A stretch of 64,000 bases of DNA, taken from positions 434,001-498,000 of the forward strand of contig NC_071668.1 of assembly GCF_028554725.1 (NCBI RefSeq), read 5' to 3'. Of the stretch, positions 22,472 to 34,772 are shown piece by piece. Position numbers and translations under genes: made by a program. This DNA is from Zeugodacus cucurbitae (lineage: Eukaryota > Arthropoda > Insecta > Diptera > Tephritidae). The notes under the pieces are model-generated. The model had not been told where the DNA came from. It did not search any database and worked only from the letters and a program-made list of their open reading frames with translations. The first letter of the stretch is position 1; every line of letters starts with the position of its first letter.

Positions 22472-25400
22472 TATAAATATCTATGTACATATTTGCATTC
22501 GAAAATGTACAAACATATGTAAGTCATGAGTGTACAAATAAATTCGCAGACTAAACCAACTGGCAGGCACAAGTGCATTGAAAAAGTGAACAGATGCAGA
22601 TAATATTGCTTTGAATTGGTTGGTTCCTCGTTCTTATATTTTTATAACAATATTCTGTGAGGTACTTACAAACAAATAAAGTCACACGATCTTATGTAAA
22701 GATATACTTCCGAATGTTTCTTCTGTTTAATTAATTCGATTTGCGAATCTACGTTACTCCTTTTGTGTTTGGGTCAGTATATGCTTTATGTTCGAAATTT
22801 ACAGTTATTCTTTATTATTATTATTATTTTTAAAGACGCGTAAAAGGCGATTAGTTGTGTGGTGTATTATTTTTATTTCCGTTTAAGGAAGTTTAATTGT
22901 TAAATTAAGATAATCACAGATTTCAAATATTTTCTTTCATTAAGAGTTTCATTAAATTGCGAATTTGTTGAATTAACTTAACAATTTATTGATTTATCTT
23001 TTAAATGTTAATTAAATGTTTAACTTTCCGTTATTTGTTGTTCTTTATTTCTGTTTTGATGTAATATGTATCATTTGGGTTGGCCTTGTTAGTTGGAGAT
23101 GACGGGAGGCGAATCTAGTATCAAGTTATATAAATGAAATATGAATTGAAATTTCTTCAAATAATAATTATGTATAAATGGCGCAATTATCGGTTAAATA
23201 ACTGCTGAGTAATTAAGATCCGGCGATTTCGAAACAAGTTTGGGAGACTTGGATTGGATTGTTTTGAAGCGATTCTAGCGGATATCACGCTTGCGTTGCC
23301 CCCCGGAGCACCTCCACTGGCCAAACCCCGCTCAAAATCGAACAATTATTTTAAATTTTCCACAGTTAATTATTATTGATTCCCGATCACACAGTACACA
23401 TACATATGAGTGTATGAGTATATCCGCGATTAGTGCTGAATATTAGTACGGGGCGACTCCTCGTACAGATTTTAATGATCCTCTTATGATAAACAATTCT
23501 ATCGGCTCCTTACTATAGTCTTTGCCGTGTTCGTATTGTGCAGTAGTTGTCGTAACAGCTGCTGATTATGCGTTGATGTCGCCGTCGTTGTTTCTGTACG
23601 TTTTTAAAATTATGTGTGATTTTTGTTGATATGCATTGGCGAGCAGCCGCCTCGCATATGGTAGGTAGGTATGTATGTATGTGGTTAGTCACTCGACGTG
23701 GAATTTATTCGCACGAGCCTCTGTTAATCGCGTTTTTCTTTTCCGAATTCTCGTGTGAGTTTATTGAATTTTCAGCGCTGCGAACTTAACAACATTGAGC
23801 GATTTGAAGAAATTTTTGCAGACTGACAATCAATCGATTTTTAATTCACTTTCTTTTCAACTGCGAAAATGCAAAAACTACTTTTCCGAATTCCTCTTAC
23901 AGGACAATTGATTTTTAACTTTCTTCTATCCAAATATAGTGAGTCATTCAATGCCACACTAGCAAAATTACTTTTAATTTTCCGATGACAATATTAATGA
24001 TTATTTTCCAGCGCTCTTTAATCTGAGTTAAATCCTTTCGGCCATGCGACTATATTAGTTGGCTTAATTTTCACAAAATTGATGATTTTGGTTTTAAAAA
24101 ACTGATGGTCTTTTATTTTCCAAGTATAGAGATGGATTGGTACTTCTTGCACTTCTTACTGCCGATTCAATTGTAAACTGTTGTGGCGAATGGCGACGGA
24201 CTCGAACTGTTTGTTTGGCAAGGAGCAGATGTTGCATTTAGGCTCTTTGCTGTGTCGCTCGATTTCATTGCGCTGCAACATTGGTTACTACATCGCTGTT
24301 GCGCTCTCCTCTCGCATTTGTTCTTACTCGTTGTATTGTTCGTGGCACTCCTACTGTTAGTTCAACATTATTAGCAGAGAAAGCCGGTAGTTAGAGTTCA
24401 TTTCACAATATGCATATATGTATGCTTATGTACTTTCGCATGCATAAATGTACACATATACATTTATATAGTATAAACTATGTATGAATGCAGTGGAAGG
24501 AATGTGCAATTCTAACGTGGCAGAATGGAACCAAATAACTCGTCAGTGTTTGGTATCGGTGTTCTGTTTGATTGCAGTCATCAAGCAACTTTTTTGAAAA
24601 TGTAATAAAATCTTGATTAATATAAACTATTTACTTTTCATTTGAATGTATTGTATGTATCCTTACAGCGCTAACACACCCGCCTGACTTTTCTTTGAAT
24701 ACATACATATATGTATACACAAATGTACATAGAGCTGGTTAGGTTTTTTCACAAACTTGAAGGGATGTTTATTCTCAACTTTATTACTGCACCAATGTCG
24801 CTGTCACCACGTTTTCGATTCGTTACAGGTATGCAACAAGATAAACTGCCATTTTAACTCCTTTCACATGTATAGGTGATCTATGTTTACTCCTTAACGG
24901 TCGCTTATTTAGCCATATGGCACAACAAATGAAGTCAAGGATAAACAAGTTGCATAGTTGATTTTTGCTATAGTAAAGTTTTGTGGCTTCAAATGTTTAA
25001 TTTTATTCACATATTTACCTAAGTTGTACTTATGTACATATATTGTACGCACCACCGTATAACTATCGATATTTTGTACAATTACACCCTGCATCCTTGA
25101 GTTTGCGCGTTGAGGCAGAGCGCTCTCCACATTGCTGAGGAATGCTACCAGAGATAAAAATGCTACTCTCCCAAATTCGTAGAACAAGCGTATGAACTTT
25201 TTATGTACCTGAAGCACTGTATGCAACATTGAGAACTTTGCTGCTCACCATACTCCCTAACTGTTTTTGCACACTTGGAGATGCCTGCATTGGCGCAAGC
25301 ATGAATCAGCCGAATTTGGCACATGTTTTGCCGTCGTTACACCGATATGTTTATATGTACGTAAATATGCACTTCGTATGAATTTTAGTAAGGCATACAT

Positions 25401-28400
25401 AAATGTAGGCAGATATTTGTTATTAGTGTGACTTATAAATAAACATTCGTTAGTATATGTACATTATCGCGAGTTGGTATAAACGAATGTATGCACATAT
25501 ACAAATACAAATGTGCCTACCTAATTTTAAAAAGGAGCTTCCACCATAGGTATTGTATGTACATATGTGCAAACACATTTGTTTAGACTTTTGTAAATTT
25601 TTGTTTAATTATAAATGAGAATTCTTCTTCCTTTGGAGTTTTACCTAATATAGACATGTCTGTCGGTTGCGATTGAGTGCTTCCACATGGGAACTAAATA
25701 ACTGTATGTTTGAAACAAAACATACATTTGTATATAAATACTAAACGTTACTTCCATGTTATGAAAAATCAATCATATTGCATCAGACGAAGTGCGATGG
25801 CTGAAAACGAACGAGAGTTACATCTCTTTTAATGAAATGGAGTACATTCGGCATAACCATAATTAGAACTATAGCAAGTTGGCTTAACTGTACCGGCATT
25901 TTCTCTCACCAATGTTAAGATATGCATCAATAATATTATTTATATGAGCGAATGTTTATCAGGAATCAGAAATACGAGAGAATACATTATTGTATCATAC
26001 AATTTGTGAATTGCAAAATTCTATCTCGCTCTACATCGGTGGGAGCCTTGTGTTTTGTATTAAAATAAATTTCGCGGGTTTTTGCCCATGTCTCTCAGTA
26101 ATCTCTCATTTCGATTGTTGTACGTAAGCTTTTAAAAAGATAAACTGTAGTCACAGAATTTGTACTATCTACAAGTTCTCTTATGTTAAATACAAATATA
26201 CGTTAGTATGTAAGTATGTATGTACATACATATGTATAATATAAGCATGTATATGCACATAGTTGGAGTATAAATTAAGCAATGATGAAATATTAGTTGT
26301 TTTTTCATCTTGTACGAATAATTTGGAGTAGAAATATACATTTTTAATATTCAATATGGGCCCTTCTGCGGCCCATGCAGAACCTCCTTGCATATCGTAA
26401 ATCGAGAAGTAGTTTTGTAATATAAACATAAGACGAGAAACTCAGCTTTGTAGAATTGTGAGCGTCCTTTTATCAATTAGTGTGGCCAAGTTCCGAGGCG
26501 ACAAGATCCTTGACGTCTGGTTCCGGGTAGCAAAAACAAACTGCTCTTAATTAACAATCCAGATATGCATTTATAGTACAGCAAATTAAAAGTTTGTCTC
26601 AAGTGAGTAGCAGTAACTTAAAAAAAGGTTTGTATATCTTCCGAAAAAAACACAGAGCGTTGGCTGTATTCATGCGATTCATAGGCCCGCAATATTAAGG
26701 GAGGAACCGAAGTGCCTTAATATGTTATGTTAGAATCGGGTCAACAAATCATTTTGCGATTTCAATAATGGCTCCATCATTAATTCTTCCACAAAAAATG
26801 TCAAAATTTTTTCTCTGCCGTATGAGTATATTTACTATGTATATGAGGTGTACAACAATATCCAATGATTTTCACACATACACCTATGTACATATGTGTG
26901 TACTTATACAATTTTCCTTCTCAGCTACCCCGTAAGTTATGATTGATCGAAAGGCACTAGCAACACAAACTCAAATGTTCGCGACCTTGACGCAAGAAAG
27001 CAATACATATGCATACATATATACATACATATGTATACAGTTACATTTGTCAATGAGTCATCAAATTTCGGTCAAAGTGTCGCAGAAACGCAATCGACTT
27101 CATACCATTAAAAACATAGTCATATCTATTTTCATATTAATAAATGATAAATGCACAGAAATGCAAAAACAATATGTCACGTGATATAGATTGAGTTCCT
27201 GTTAAAAATTGTTCAATAATGTGTGTGAGGAGTGGTATTCCACGTTCAACCTGTTGCGCATAACCTGGTTACACTAAATCCACCAATAGAAGAGGAGGAA
27301 TTCGGATTCAAGAGTGACTCGGTCTTATTATATAATAATTTGTCAAGAATTTAGTCTGGCATACCATATTTTCGTCACTTGCAGAAAGTTGGATAATCGG
27401 AAGTATATTTACAAGTACATACAGGTGGATGTACTGCTGGTTATTTTGATACACGCCAAATTAAAAATAAAAATAAGTATTGCGGCGACACTTAAAAGTT
27501 TGTAAGACCATTCGTGTTATTTTAACAGAACGACATGTACATAAATACGAGTATGTAAGTAATTAAGTACGTATATGTACAAACAAAGGGATTATTGATA
27601 TAAAGTTCATGGTCAGTTGGTGGAACCAATTTTAGCGCAGTTACTAGCGACAGTAACACTGAGTGACTCATCGCTTGGTGGACGAAATAAATAAATTCAT
27701 ATGTATGTATGTAAATTCGAATGTGAAAGTGTGAAAGCCACTCTCAAAACACCGAAAGTTTTGTTAAAATTGTAATTGCTATTATTTTATGTCGTATCTT
27801 TATTAATTGAAGTAGAATTCATTCATAATACTTTCATACATTGACAAACAGAACATTTGAAAAATAATTGGGGAAAATGTTGTGAAAGACTCTAACGCTG
27901 AAAAGTACCATGAATCACATTTTTATCCCGGAATGGTATCTGGGAAGCTGAGAATTTTTAAAATTACCATTAATTTATCAAGCTGTATTGGAAAGATGTT
28001 TGGAATAATGTCGAGATAGCGATCAAATTTCAAGTTTTCGCTTGTGAGACACAGGCAAAAATTCAGCATAAAACATCCATTGGTCTCTATGCGTATGTTT
28101 GTATATTGTAAATACTTTATTTTATCAGTTATATCTACCTTAAGTTGTTCACCACTTGAACTTAATACGAAAGTACCTAATTAGGAATTTAGTTTATGCA
28201 CCCATATATTTAAAGTCTTGAGAAGTCATTGGTCTATTGATATATTGAGAAACAACTTACACTCCTTTTCCAAGGGATTATGGGTAAATGTGTCTGAGAT
28301 GATGACATGAATTTCATTTTTTCTCCTATTTAATAAACATTACGATCGAAAAACTAGCAATATATTTAAAGAATTATGCTAAATTTTCAATTATATTTCA

Positions 28401-28653
28401 GTTGGATTGTTATGCAGCGGTAGGAAATTCCTCAAATTATTTCGTTAAATTGACAATGATTTGCCGGATATAATTAAGACTCTATTCCTTTGATTCCTTT
28501 GGCTAGGCACTACTGTCGTGCACAGTAGTTAACAGTTTACAACTTGTACGAATACTATAATTTTTTCATTTTTTGTTCTCTCTATTTCAATCTAACAACA
28601 TTCATTGAATAAAAAATAATAATAACGCGCGTGTTTTTCAGTCGTCTGATAAA
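22472..28653. other. Gene-poor 6-kb region
   Basis: AT-rich DNA with microsatellites. Two stretches stand out by composition: 23270-23340 (a short GC-rich patch) and about 23500-24370. They could be noncoding 5' exons or promoter DNA. I found no open frame there with recognisable protein and no exon set that works. A perfect TATCGATA (DRE-type) site sits at 25064-25071. Confidence 0.4.
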
Positions 28654-29056
28654 CAGTGGAACTCCCATAACTCGAACTTCTATAACTCAAATATCTCCAT
28701 AACTCGAACTTTTTGGTCAGGCATAATACAAAATTTAAAATTTTACTATCGAGACATAATTTTAATGGAGTCCCTCAATACCGTATGGAGGCGAACAAAA
28801 AATATGATATAACACTTAAGGATTGCGTAAATCATGTAAGAAAGGCATGGGATATAGAGGTCAACAGCCAACCAATAGCAAATGTAACAAAAAAAATTAC
28901 AGAAAACAATCTTTTAACGTATACCCATAAAAACATTTGCGAAGTAAATAAATAAAACAGTGTACAAATCTATATTTTACAGCTATTTGAAAAAATTATG
29001 TTTTAATGAAAATTTTATCACTCGAAGTTTTTTTATGTATTGAGGTGATTCGACTG
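28654..29056 (+). mobile_element. TA-associated DNA transposon copy 2 with transposase remnant
   Basis: A 403-bp relative of the 22020-22471 element in the opposite orientation. It starts CAGTGGAACT with CCATAACTCGAAC and ends GGTGATTCGACTG followed by TA. The left flank has AA rather than TA directly adjacent, so that border is degraded. An open stretch (28713-28955) contains EANKKYDITLKDCVNHVRKAW. It resembles the C-terminal tail of a pogo/Tigger-type DDE transposase, so this is probably an internally deleted copy. Confidence 0.75.
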
Positions 29057-29248
29057 TATTAGCATAAGAAGTTATTCGAAGCATTCAAATTTCTCTGCAC
29101 TAGAGACAAAACTTCTTTATCGACACCATTTTTTTAATGTTTCTAACTATTGTGACCTAGCAAAACAACAATATAGAATTGACAATTTCACGTGTATGCT
29201 GAAAATAAGTGATAGTTTGTGGTCTGCGTTCCAATCAAAACAAATATT

Positions 29249-29768
29249 ATGGAGACGTTTAATTCGCACCCCGGCTTTTGTCCAGTATGTGGTTCCATCC
29301 TGCCGCCATTAAATACCGTAGGTCATGTCGTCTGTTATAATTGCAAAAAGGAATTTCCACCAGACGGTAAATTATTTTGTGAATTTATAAGTTTCAAGCT
29401 ACATACATGCATATGGGCAAGATTTTAAACATTTTTCAATATACATATATTTTATTTAGTTTTTGGGTCACAAGACGTTGAGTATACTATACACTTCAAC
29501 AGTTACAATCCAGAAAAGGTATTTGACAAAACAAAAAGCTACTCGGAGGATGAAGCGGAAGGGCCGGTTGTCGAGCGTAAATGTCAAAAATGTGGCAATA
29601 TGCAAATGTCTTATGCTACGTTACAACTACGTTCTGCTGATGAAGGGCAAACAGTGTTCTTTACATGCCTTAAATGCAAGTATGTACAATATATACATAT
29701 ATATTATAAAAATAATGGTCTACAATATTGATATTTTTTGCAGATTTAAGGAATCTGAAAACTCATAA
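29249..29768 (+). CDS. RpI12: RNA polymerase I subunit RPA12
   Basis: Three exons, 29249-29366, 29460-29679 and 29744-29768, 363 nt, 120 aa, the normal length. The start is the ATG of METFNSHPGF. The N-terminal zinc ribbon has CPVCGS and CYNCKK. The C-terminal TFIIS-like ribbon has KCQKCGN and the acidic hairpin with RSADEGQT, then CLKC, and ends KESENS. RPA12 is the small Pol I subunit that stimulates RNA cleavage and supports rRNA transcription in the nucleolus. The last exon adds only eight codons including the stop. It is tail-to-tail with Noa36, another nucleolar protein, with only 129 bp between stops. Confidence 0.95.
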
Positions 29769-29814
29769 CCTCAATGGAATTTTATTATTTTTCATAAGTT
29801 TTGATTTAAGTGGT

Positions 29815-29820
29815 TTTATT
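29815..29820 (-). terminator. Candidate poly(A) signal for Noa36
   Basis: AATAAA on the minus strand, about 78 nt after the Noa36 stop. It lies upstream of the RpI12 signal in plus coordinates, so the two 3' UTRs should overlap. Confidence 0.5.
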
Positions 29821-29873
29821 GCACAATCTGCACTACATATTAAAGTGTTTTTATCGATAGTAAATGCAAATAC

Positions 29874-29879
29874 AATAAA
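29874..29879 (+). terminator. Candidate poly(A) signal for RpI12
   Basis: AATAAA about 105 nt after the RpI12 stop, immediately before the Noa36 stop on the other strand. Confidence 0.5.
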
Positions 29880-29897
29880 ACGCTGTCCCTTGTTTTA

Positions 29898-30815
29898 CTA
29901 TTTATCTTTGTCTTGTTCTGCTTCCTGCGACTCGTCACTATCTTCATCCTCTTCAGAATCCTCATCACTGATTTCGTAATCATAGTCATCGTCGTCACTT
30001 TCATTTTCCTGACCATAACTAGAGTTTGCACCGCCTCCATAAGCACCTCCCCCATAATATGAAAATCCTCCATATTCGTCATCGCTATCCGCTGGGCCGC
30101 CTTGCTGTTGCCGCCCAAACTTATGAGACCTTGTTGACATACTCAAATCTTTAGTGACTGATGTCTCATAGTTACATTTTGGACACGGAATAGCTTTATT
30201 TTTTTCATACTTGAATCCCTTCCTGCGTACGTGATCTTCGCAGTAACAAGTTTTACAACGCAAGCAAGAATACTGACCCAATCTATTACAACTTTGACAT
30301 TTGAAATTCTCCGATTCGAGAACTTGGCACGAAGCTTGGTGTTCAAATTGATCATCTTCGCATAAGAACCCATTGCAAAATGAACATTTAAAAATGCGAC
30401 CGCCATGCTCCCAAACTCCTCGCTCGCATTCGAGACAAATTGCATTCTGCAGCGGACAAGTGCAAGCATGTGTTTGAAGGCACTTCCGTCCGTGACAAAC
30501 CCATGCTTCACAGAAATCACAAATCGCTCCTACCATACCAAGACCAGTGGTATATACTCCAGGATGTTTTACGACACAGTCACCTGTTTTTAGCATGCAC
30601 TTTATCTTTCCACATTGAGCACATATTGGTAAGCGTTGAAGGCTTTGGCAAAAGTAGCAAAATGCTCGACTCTTCTGCTTTTTCTCACACTTTTCACATT
30701 CCATTGGTGCATTACAGGGCATGTCTGCAAGTGGTACTTCACGATTTCTGATCTCTTTGAGACGCAATTTTTGCTTCTCAGCTTTCTTCCTTTGTCCAGT
30801 TTTCTTTTTCGGCAT
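29898..30815 (-). CDS. Noa36: Nucleolar autoantigen 36 / ZNF330-type zinc finger protein
   Basis: Single-exon 305-aa protein. A lysine-rich start (MPKKKTGQRKKAEKQKLRLK) serves as a likely nucleolar localisation signal. It is followed by about eight paired CxxC zinc-binding blocks, among them CEKCEKK, CYFCQS, CAQCGK, CDFCEAW, CLECERG, CSFCNG, CQSCNRL, CLRCKTC and CPKCNYE. The C-terminus has a Gly/Tyr-rich section and a long run of Asp and Glu, as in vertebrate ZNF330/NOA36. The protein is nucleolar and centromere-associated in mammals; its molecular job is poorly known. It shares its upstream region with Secp43 (354 bp between start codons). Confidence 0.95.
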   Translation of the reverse strand: MPKKKTGQRKKAEKQKLRLKEIRNREVPLADMPCNAPMECEKCEKKQKSRAFCYFCQSLQRLPICAQCGKIKCMLKTGDCVVKHPGVYTTGLGMVGAICDFCEAWVCHGRKCLQTHACTCPLQNAICLECERGVWEHGGRIFKCSFCNGFLCEDDQFEHQASCQVLESENFKCQSCNRLGQYSCLRCKTCYCEDHVRRKGFKYEKNKAIPCPKCNYETSVTKDLSMSTRSHKFGRQQQGGPADSDDEYGGFSYYGGGAYGGGANSSYGQENESDDDDYDYEISDEDSEEDEDSDESQEAEQDKDK

Positions 30816-31169
30816 TTTAGTTTTTCACTTCCACAAAACCTTAAATCACTCGAAATCTCCAAATGCCACCTGAGCAAGTTTATCTAACAATCCATACCTT
30901 TCATCTGTCAAAATGACAGCCCACATCTATTGTGAATTATACATAAGAAGCATTAAAAACGTCACAAGTTGACTTACATATATGACACCACACACCAGGA
31001 AGAATATACAGTTTATAAACTTTTGAATGTCAAAAGCATTATTTGTTTTTGTTATTCAATTCTTAAATTCAAACCAAAGATTTAACACTGTAAACTTTTA
31101 GTCGATACTTTAATATACCAACGTTTATTAGAGCACATTGTTTTGAGGAAAATACTTAATAACAACAAG
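30816..31169. promoter_or_regulatory. Divergent promoter region, Noa36 and Secp43
   Basis: 354 bp separate the two divergent ATGs. A perfect inverted repeat CTGTCA-AAA-TGACAG lies at 30905-30919, about 90 bp from the Noa36 start. Shared regulation is inferred from spacing only. Confidence 0.5.
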
Positions 31170-32276
31170 ATGTCATCATCCGTTCATTGCCAATTATGGA
31201 TGGGCAGCGTAAGTAATGAATATACATACATTTTTGCAGACCCTATAGATATGAAAATTAAATGTTTTTAGTTGGAGCCATACATGACGGAAAACTTCAT
31301 AATAGCAGCTTTTCGTAAAATGGGAGAGGAGCCAACTACAGTGCGTCTAATGAGGAACAAATATACTGGGGAACCGGCGGGCTATTGCTTTGTTAATTTT
31401 GCGACTGACGAGAGTGCAATGGACGCAATGCATAAACTAAATGGCAAACCAATACCTGGAACTAATCCAATTGTTCGCTTTCGATTAAATAGTGCAAGTA
31501 ATTCGTATAAACTTCCTGGAAATGAGCGAGAATTCAGTGTATGGGTTGGAGACTTAAGCTCGGATGTGGATGATTATCAACTTTATAAGGTATTCTCAAC
31601 AAAATACACTTCTATAAAGACCGCCAAGGTGATTTTAGACAGTTCCGGTTTCTCGAAAGGATACGGGTTCGTGCGATTCGGTATCGAGGATGAACAAAAA
31701 TCAGCATTATATGATATGAACGGATACTTTGGTTTAGGAACTAAGCCCATAAAAATTTGTAATGCTGTTCCAAAACCAAAGAATGAATTAGGCGTTGCAC
31801 TTGGTACAACTAGTAATTACGGCTATGGCGGTGTTGGTATTACGGGGACATCGACCACAACAGCGACAACTACGGATTATTCTCAATACTATGATCCTAC
31901 TAGTACATACTGGCAGAATTATAACTCCTGGCAAGGATATTATGATCAAAGTGGAGCAGGAGCTATATCTGATCCCAATAATGCGTACTATCAACAATCA
32001 ATGGCGCAGTCCCATGCAAATCCACAAACATTGGCGCAGCATGCAGAGGCATGGAGTGCTCAGCGTGCTGCACAATATGAACAACAAGCAGCAGCTACTG
32101 CTGCTGCAAATAATACAACTAATGTTAATGAGGACGATGACTACGCATTGGTGGAACATAAGTTTACATTGGATATAGACAAATTAAACCGCGAGGCATT
32201 GGATGCAGATCGTCTGTTATATGACGCTTTAGAGAGTTCAAAATGGCTCCCACTTGAACAGTTGGAGACATATTAA
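31170..32276 (+). CDS. Secp43: tRNA selenocysteine-associated protein (SECp43/TRNAU1AP)
   Basis: Two exons, 31170-31208 (13 codons) and 31272-32276, 1,044 nt, 347 aa. RRM1 begins at once (QLWMGSLEPYM) and has the RNP1 block AGYCFVNF near residue 50. RRM2 starts near residue 100 (FSVWVGDLSSDVDDYQLYKV) and has RNP1 KGYGFVRF. A Tyr/Gly/Thr-rich middle section leads to a conserved C-terminus ending WLPLEQLETY. The family binds tRNA-Sec and supports selenoprotein synthesis and tRNA-Sec methylation. The ORF lacks introns after the first short one. Similar two-RRM splicing or stress-granule proteins are the main alternative, but the C-terminal block favours SECp43. Confidence 0.9.
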
Positions 32277-32329
32277 ACATTTTTGCGTACACAAACAACT
32301 TAGTATACAAAATTTTATATTTTTCAAGA

Positions 32330-32335
32330 AATAAA
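32330..32335 (+). terminator. Candidate poly(A) signal for Secp43
   Basis: AATAAA 54 nt after the Secp43 stop. Confidence 0.55.
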
Positions 32336-32542
32336 TATGCATATAACTTATTCTGATAAAAAATGGAAAAACTGTTTTGAATGGTCTGCTTAAACGCATT
32401 TTTAGGTTAAGGACTTTTTATTTTAATTAAGAAATATTCATCGAATTTTAATTAACTTAATTTCCAGATTCATATACTAGTATGTAAATGCATACACAAC
32501 TTCGTAATATATTTGTGCGCCAAGTTTCTTTTCGTATAATTT

Positions 32543-32548
32543 TTTATT
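32543..32548 (-). terminator. Candidate poly(A) signal for Spp
   Basis: Minus-strand AATAAA about 315 nt after the Spp stop; a second one lies at 32417-32422. The choice is uncertain. Confidence 0.35.
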
Positions 32549-32862
32549 ACAAAGTATATGCTACAAACGAAAACAAAATTAATTATAGTGCTCAATAAAT
32601 ATTCAAAGTTGGACCAAGTGTTGACTACCTTTCGGATTCGTAAACCAATTTAATGTGTACATAGTCTTTTATATTCATTATGATAAATGGAGATGTGTAT
32701 AAATACATTTTTGAAATAACTTTGGCTTGGACCGATTTACATAACTCAAATGCGAGTAAATATAATATAAACTCATTCAAAAGGCATTTTTCTTAAATAC
32801 GATACGATCCATAAAGATTTTGAGTCGGAATTTGTATTTTACGAATTTTAACCAAAAAAATT

Positions 32863-34165
32863 TCATTTGACTTTCTTTGATTCTTTCTTTTTAGTTGCTC
32901 CACTGTTACTACCGGAGTTATCTTTAGTTTCTTTTTTCTCAGGCTTTTCCTCAGGATGATCTTCGTAACTGCAATAAATTACGATTTATTTATGATATAG
33001 GTGTTTTTAAAACTTAAAAAATCAAATACTTACGCAAAAAGAGTTTTAAGTTCCCCTCTCACCAGCGCCACCAACAATGGAGTACCCATGCACGCGGGAA
33101 CAAGATAGAGTAGTGCTGGTTGCGCATGCTTGAAAACATGCATAACAAATATAGTCGCCAAAAGTCCAAGGAAATATGCCACCAAAGTTGAGTAGAAGTA
33201 AATTCGGCTTTTTCGTTTGGAACTATGGTCGAATCTTAAAAGTAATGCTATGAAAATACCAGGAATTACTATATCACCCAATCCCAACATGGCAAAATTG
33301 GTTCCACTTAATCCGTTTGTTGGTAAATCTTGTGGGAAGACTAATTTGATTGGTGCTTCGAAACTTTTGGCTACTGTAACCATCACGTTTGTTCCAAATA
33401 CCCAGAAAATGTCGTAGAAAAACAAGCCACTCAAAAGTATACATCCTGTGACAATGTTATTAAGATGCAATAGTTCAACTCCGTTTACAGCAAATGCTAG
33501 TCCGAACATGTTATTGGCAATCCAATGTTTTTTATACAAGTACCATACGCCGATTCCAGACGAAATTCCCAGACAAATGATATCATATGTTGTAAATTTG
33601 TAATTTATAATATCCTCTTTGTGCTTGCCTTCGCCTTTGGTGAAATGCATATGAAAAGGTATTTTCGGTACAGCCGTGGGCATTAACGAATTGACAATGG
33701 GACTAAGAAGATGTGCTAATGCGATAACACCCAAGCAGAAGAAATATCCAGTGAGTAGAAGGTTTATATGGTTTTTCGAAAAAATTTTGAAAAACATGTA
33801 CAGTCCAAAGAGAGCGGCAGAAGCGATTATAGGGAAGAACATCGCATCCTTTTTGGTCATTGTTTCTGCTTTTTCCCCACTCACCTGAAATTAGGTACGT
33901 TAACGGAAAACAAATAATTCTAGAGTTATATTATGTATGTTTTCTTTACAAAATCTGCAATTACCTTTTTGAGTTTGTGCAATTTAACTGAACGAATTGA
34001 ACCAAATACAATTGGCAGCATGGCCATTACCACCAGGCTTCCATATGCAACTATGATGCCCTCTGGTGTTGCTGGAATCTTTTCATTTGTTATAGTTTCA
34101 CTGGTTGCGTTTTCCACCGCATCTTTAACGGCATCCGCAACGGTTTCCACTATCTGATCGGACAT
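32863..34165 (-). CDS. Spp: Signal peptide peptidase
   Basis: Three exons read leftward: 34165-33965, 33884-33034 and 32968-32863, 1,158 nt, 385 aa. It is a multi-pass intramembrane aspartyl protease. The catalytic motifs are intact: YD in FFYDIFWVFGTN (Asp about 225), GxGD in LGLGDIVIPG (Asp about 271) and the PAL motif in HAQPALLYL (about 323-325). The protein ends KKVK, which fits a KKXX endoplasmic reticulum retrieval signal as in human SPP. SPP cleaves leftover signal peptides and some tail-anchored proteins inside the ER membrane. Exon 3 encodes only the charged cytosolic tail. Divergent from Prosbeta4. Confidence 0.96.
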
Positions 34166-34772
34166 TTAACGAAGCTTTGTAAATTTTAATATTTATTGTG
34201 CCAAATTTAACTATGTTTATATTGGTAAATAACTTTGCCACAATAACTGTCCAAGTTGACCACGCATGCACCAGAAATAATAGAGAAAAGAAAGTGTTGT
34301 ACTAGTTATTGCACCGTATCTTCTTCTTCAAATAGAGGTAGTGATGTGTCAAAATAGGTTGGCACCAATGTGAAAACGTGTCAACAATTTTTGGGATACC
34401 ATATTTTATGCAATGTGTAATAATAAAAATTATTATTAAGAATATTTTATGTATCGGAAACTATATTTGATATTAAACGTGAATTATACTTATTATACCA
34501 TATTAAAACGCATGTACCAAGTGCTTATAGAAGTATAGCAATATTAGATAATAATAAGATATTCCCAGTGAATACACTCCGTAAGTAACATTAAATTTAA
34601 GATTAATATTTCAAAAGCGGCTAGGGCACATCATTACCGGCAATAATGCAATTACAGCCAACTTAACTATAAATCGTCCGAACGACTGAATTGACTTGTC
34701 ATTCCCGGTTATAACTATATTCTGTTAGCAATTTTGTAAATTAATATAAATAGAATTACACAAGTCTAAAAG
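34166..34772. promoter_or_regulatory. Divergent promoter region, Spp and Prosbeta4
   Basis: 607 bp between the two divergent start codons. AT-rich, no TATA-and-initiator pair that I could define; contains a small inverted motif TCGTCCGAACGA near 34676. Confidence 0.4.

Noticed and set aside
24183..24374. 63-codon frame rich in Leu and Val, looking like a membrane segment
   Set aside because: The start is not a convincing ATG context, there is no family match and no neighbouring exon; hydrophobicity can arise from T-rich DNA.
25064..25071. TATCGATA site resembling a Drosophila DRE core-promoter element
   Set aside because: No transcript start or gene recognised near it; an 8-mer is expected by chance in AT-rich DNA of this length. 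Another copy at 29852-29859 sits in a 3' UTR.
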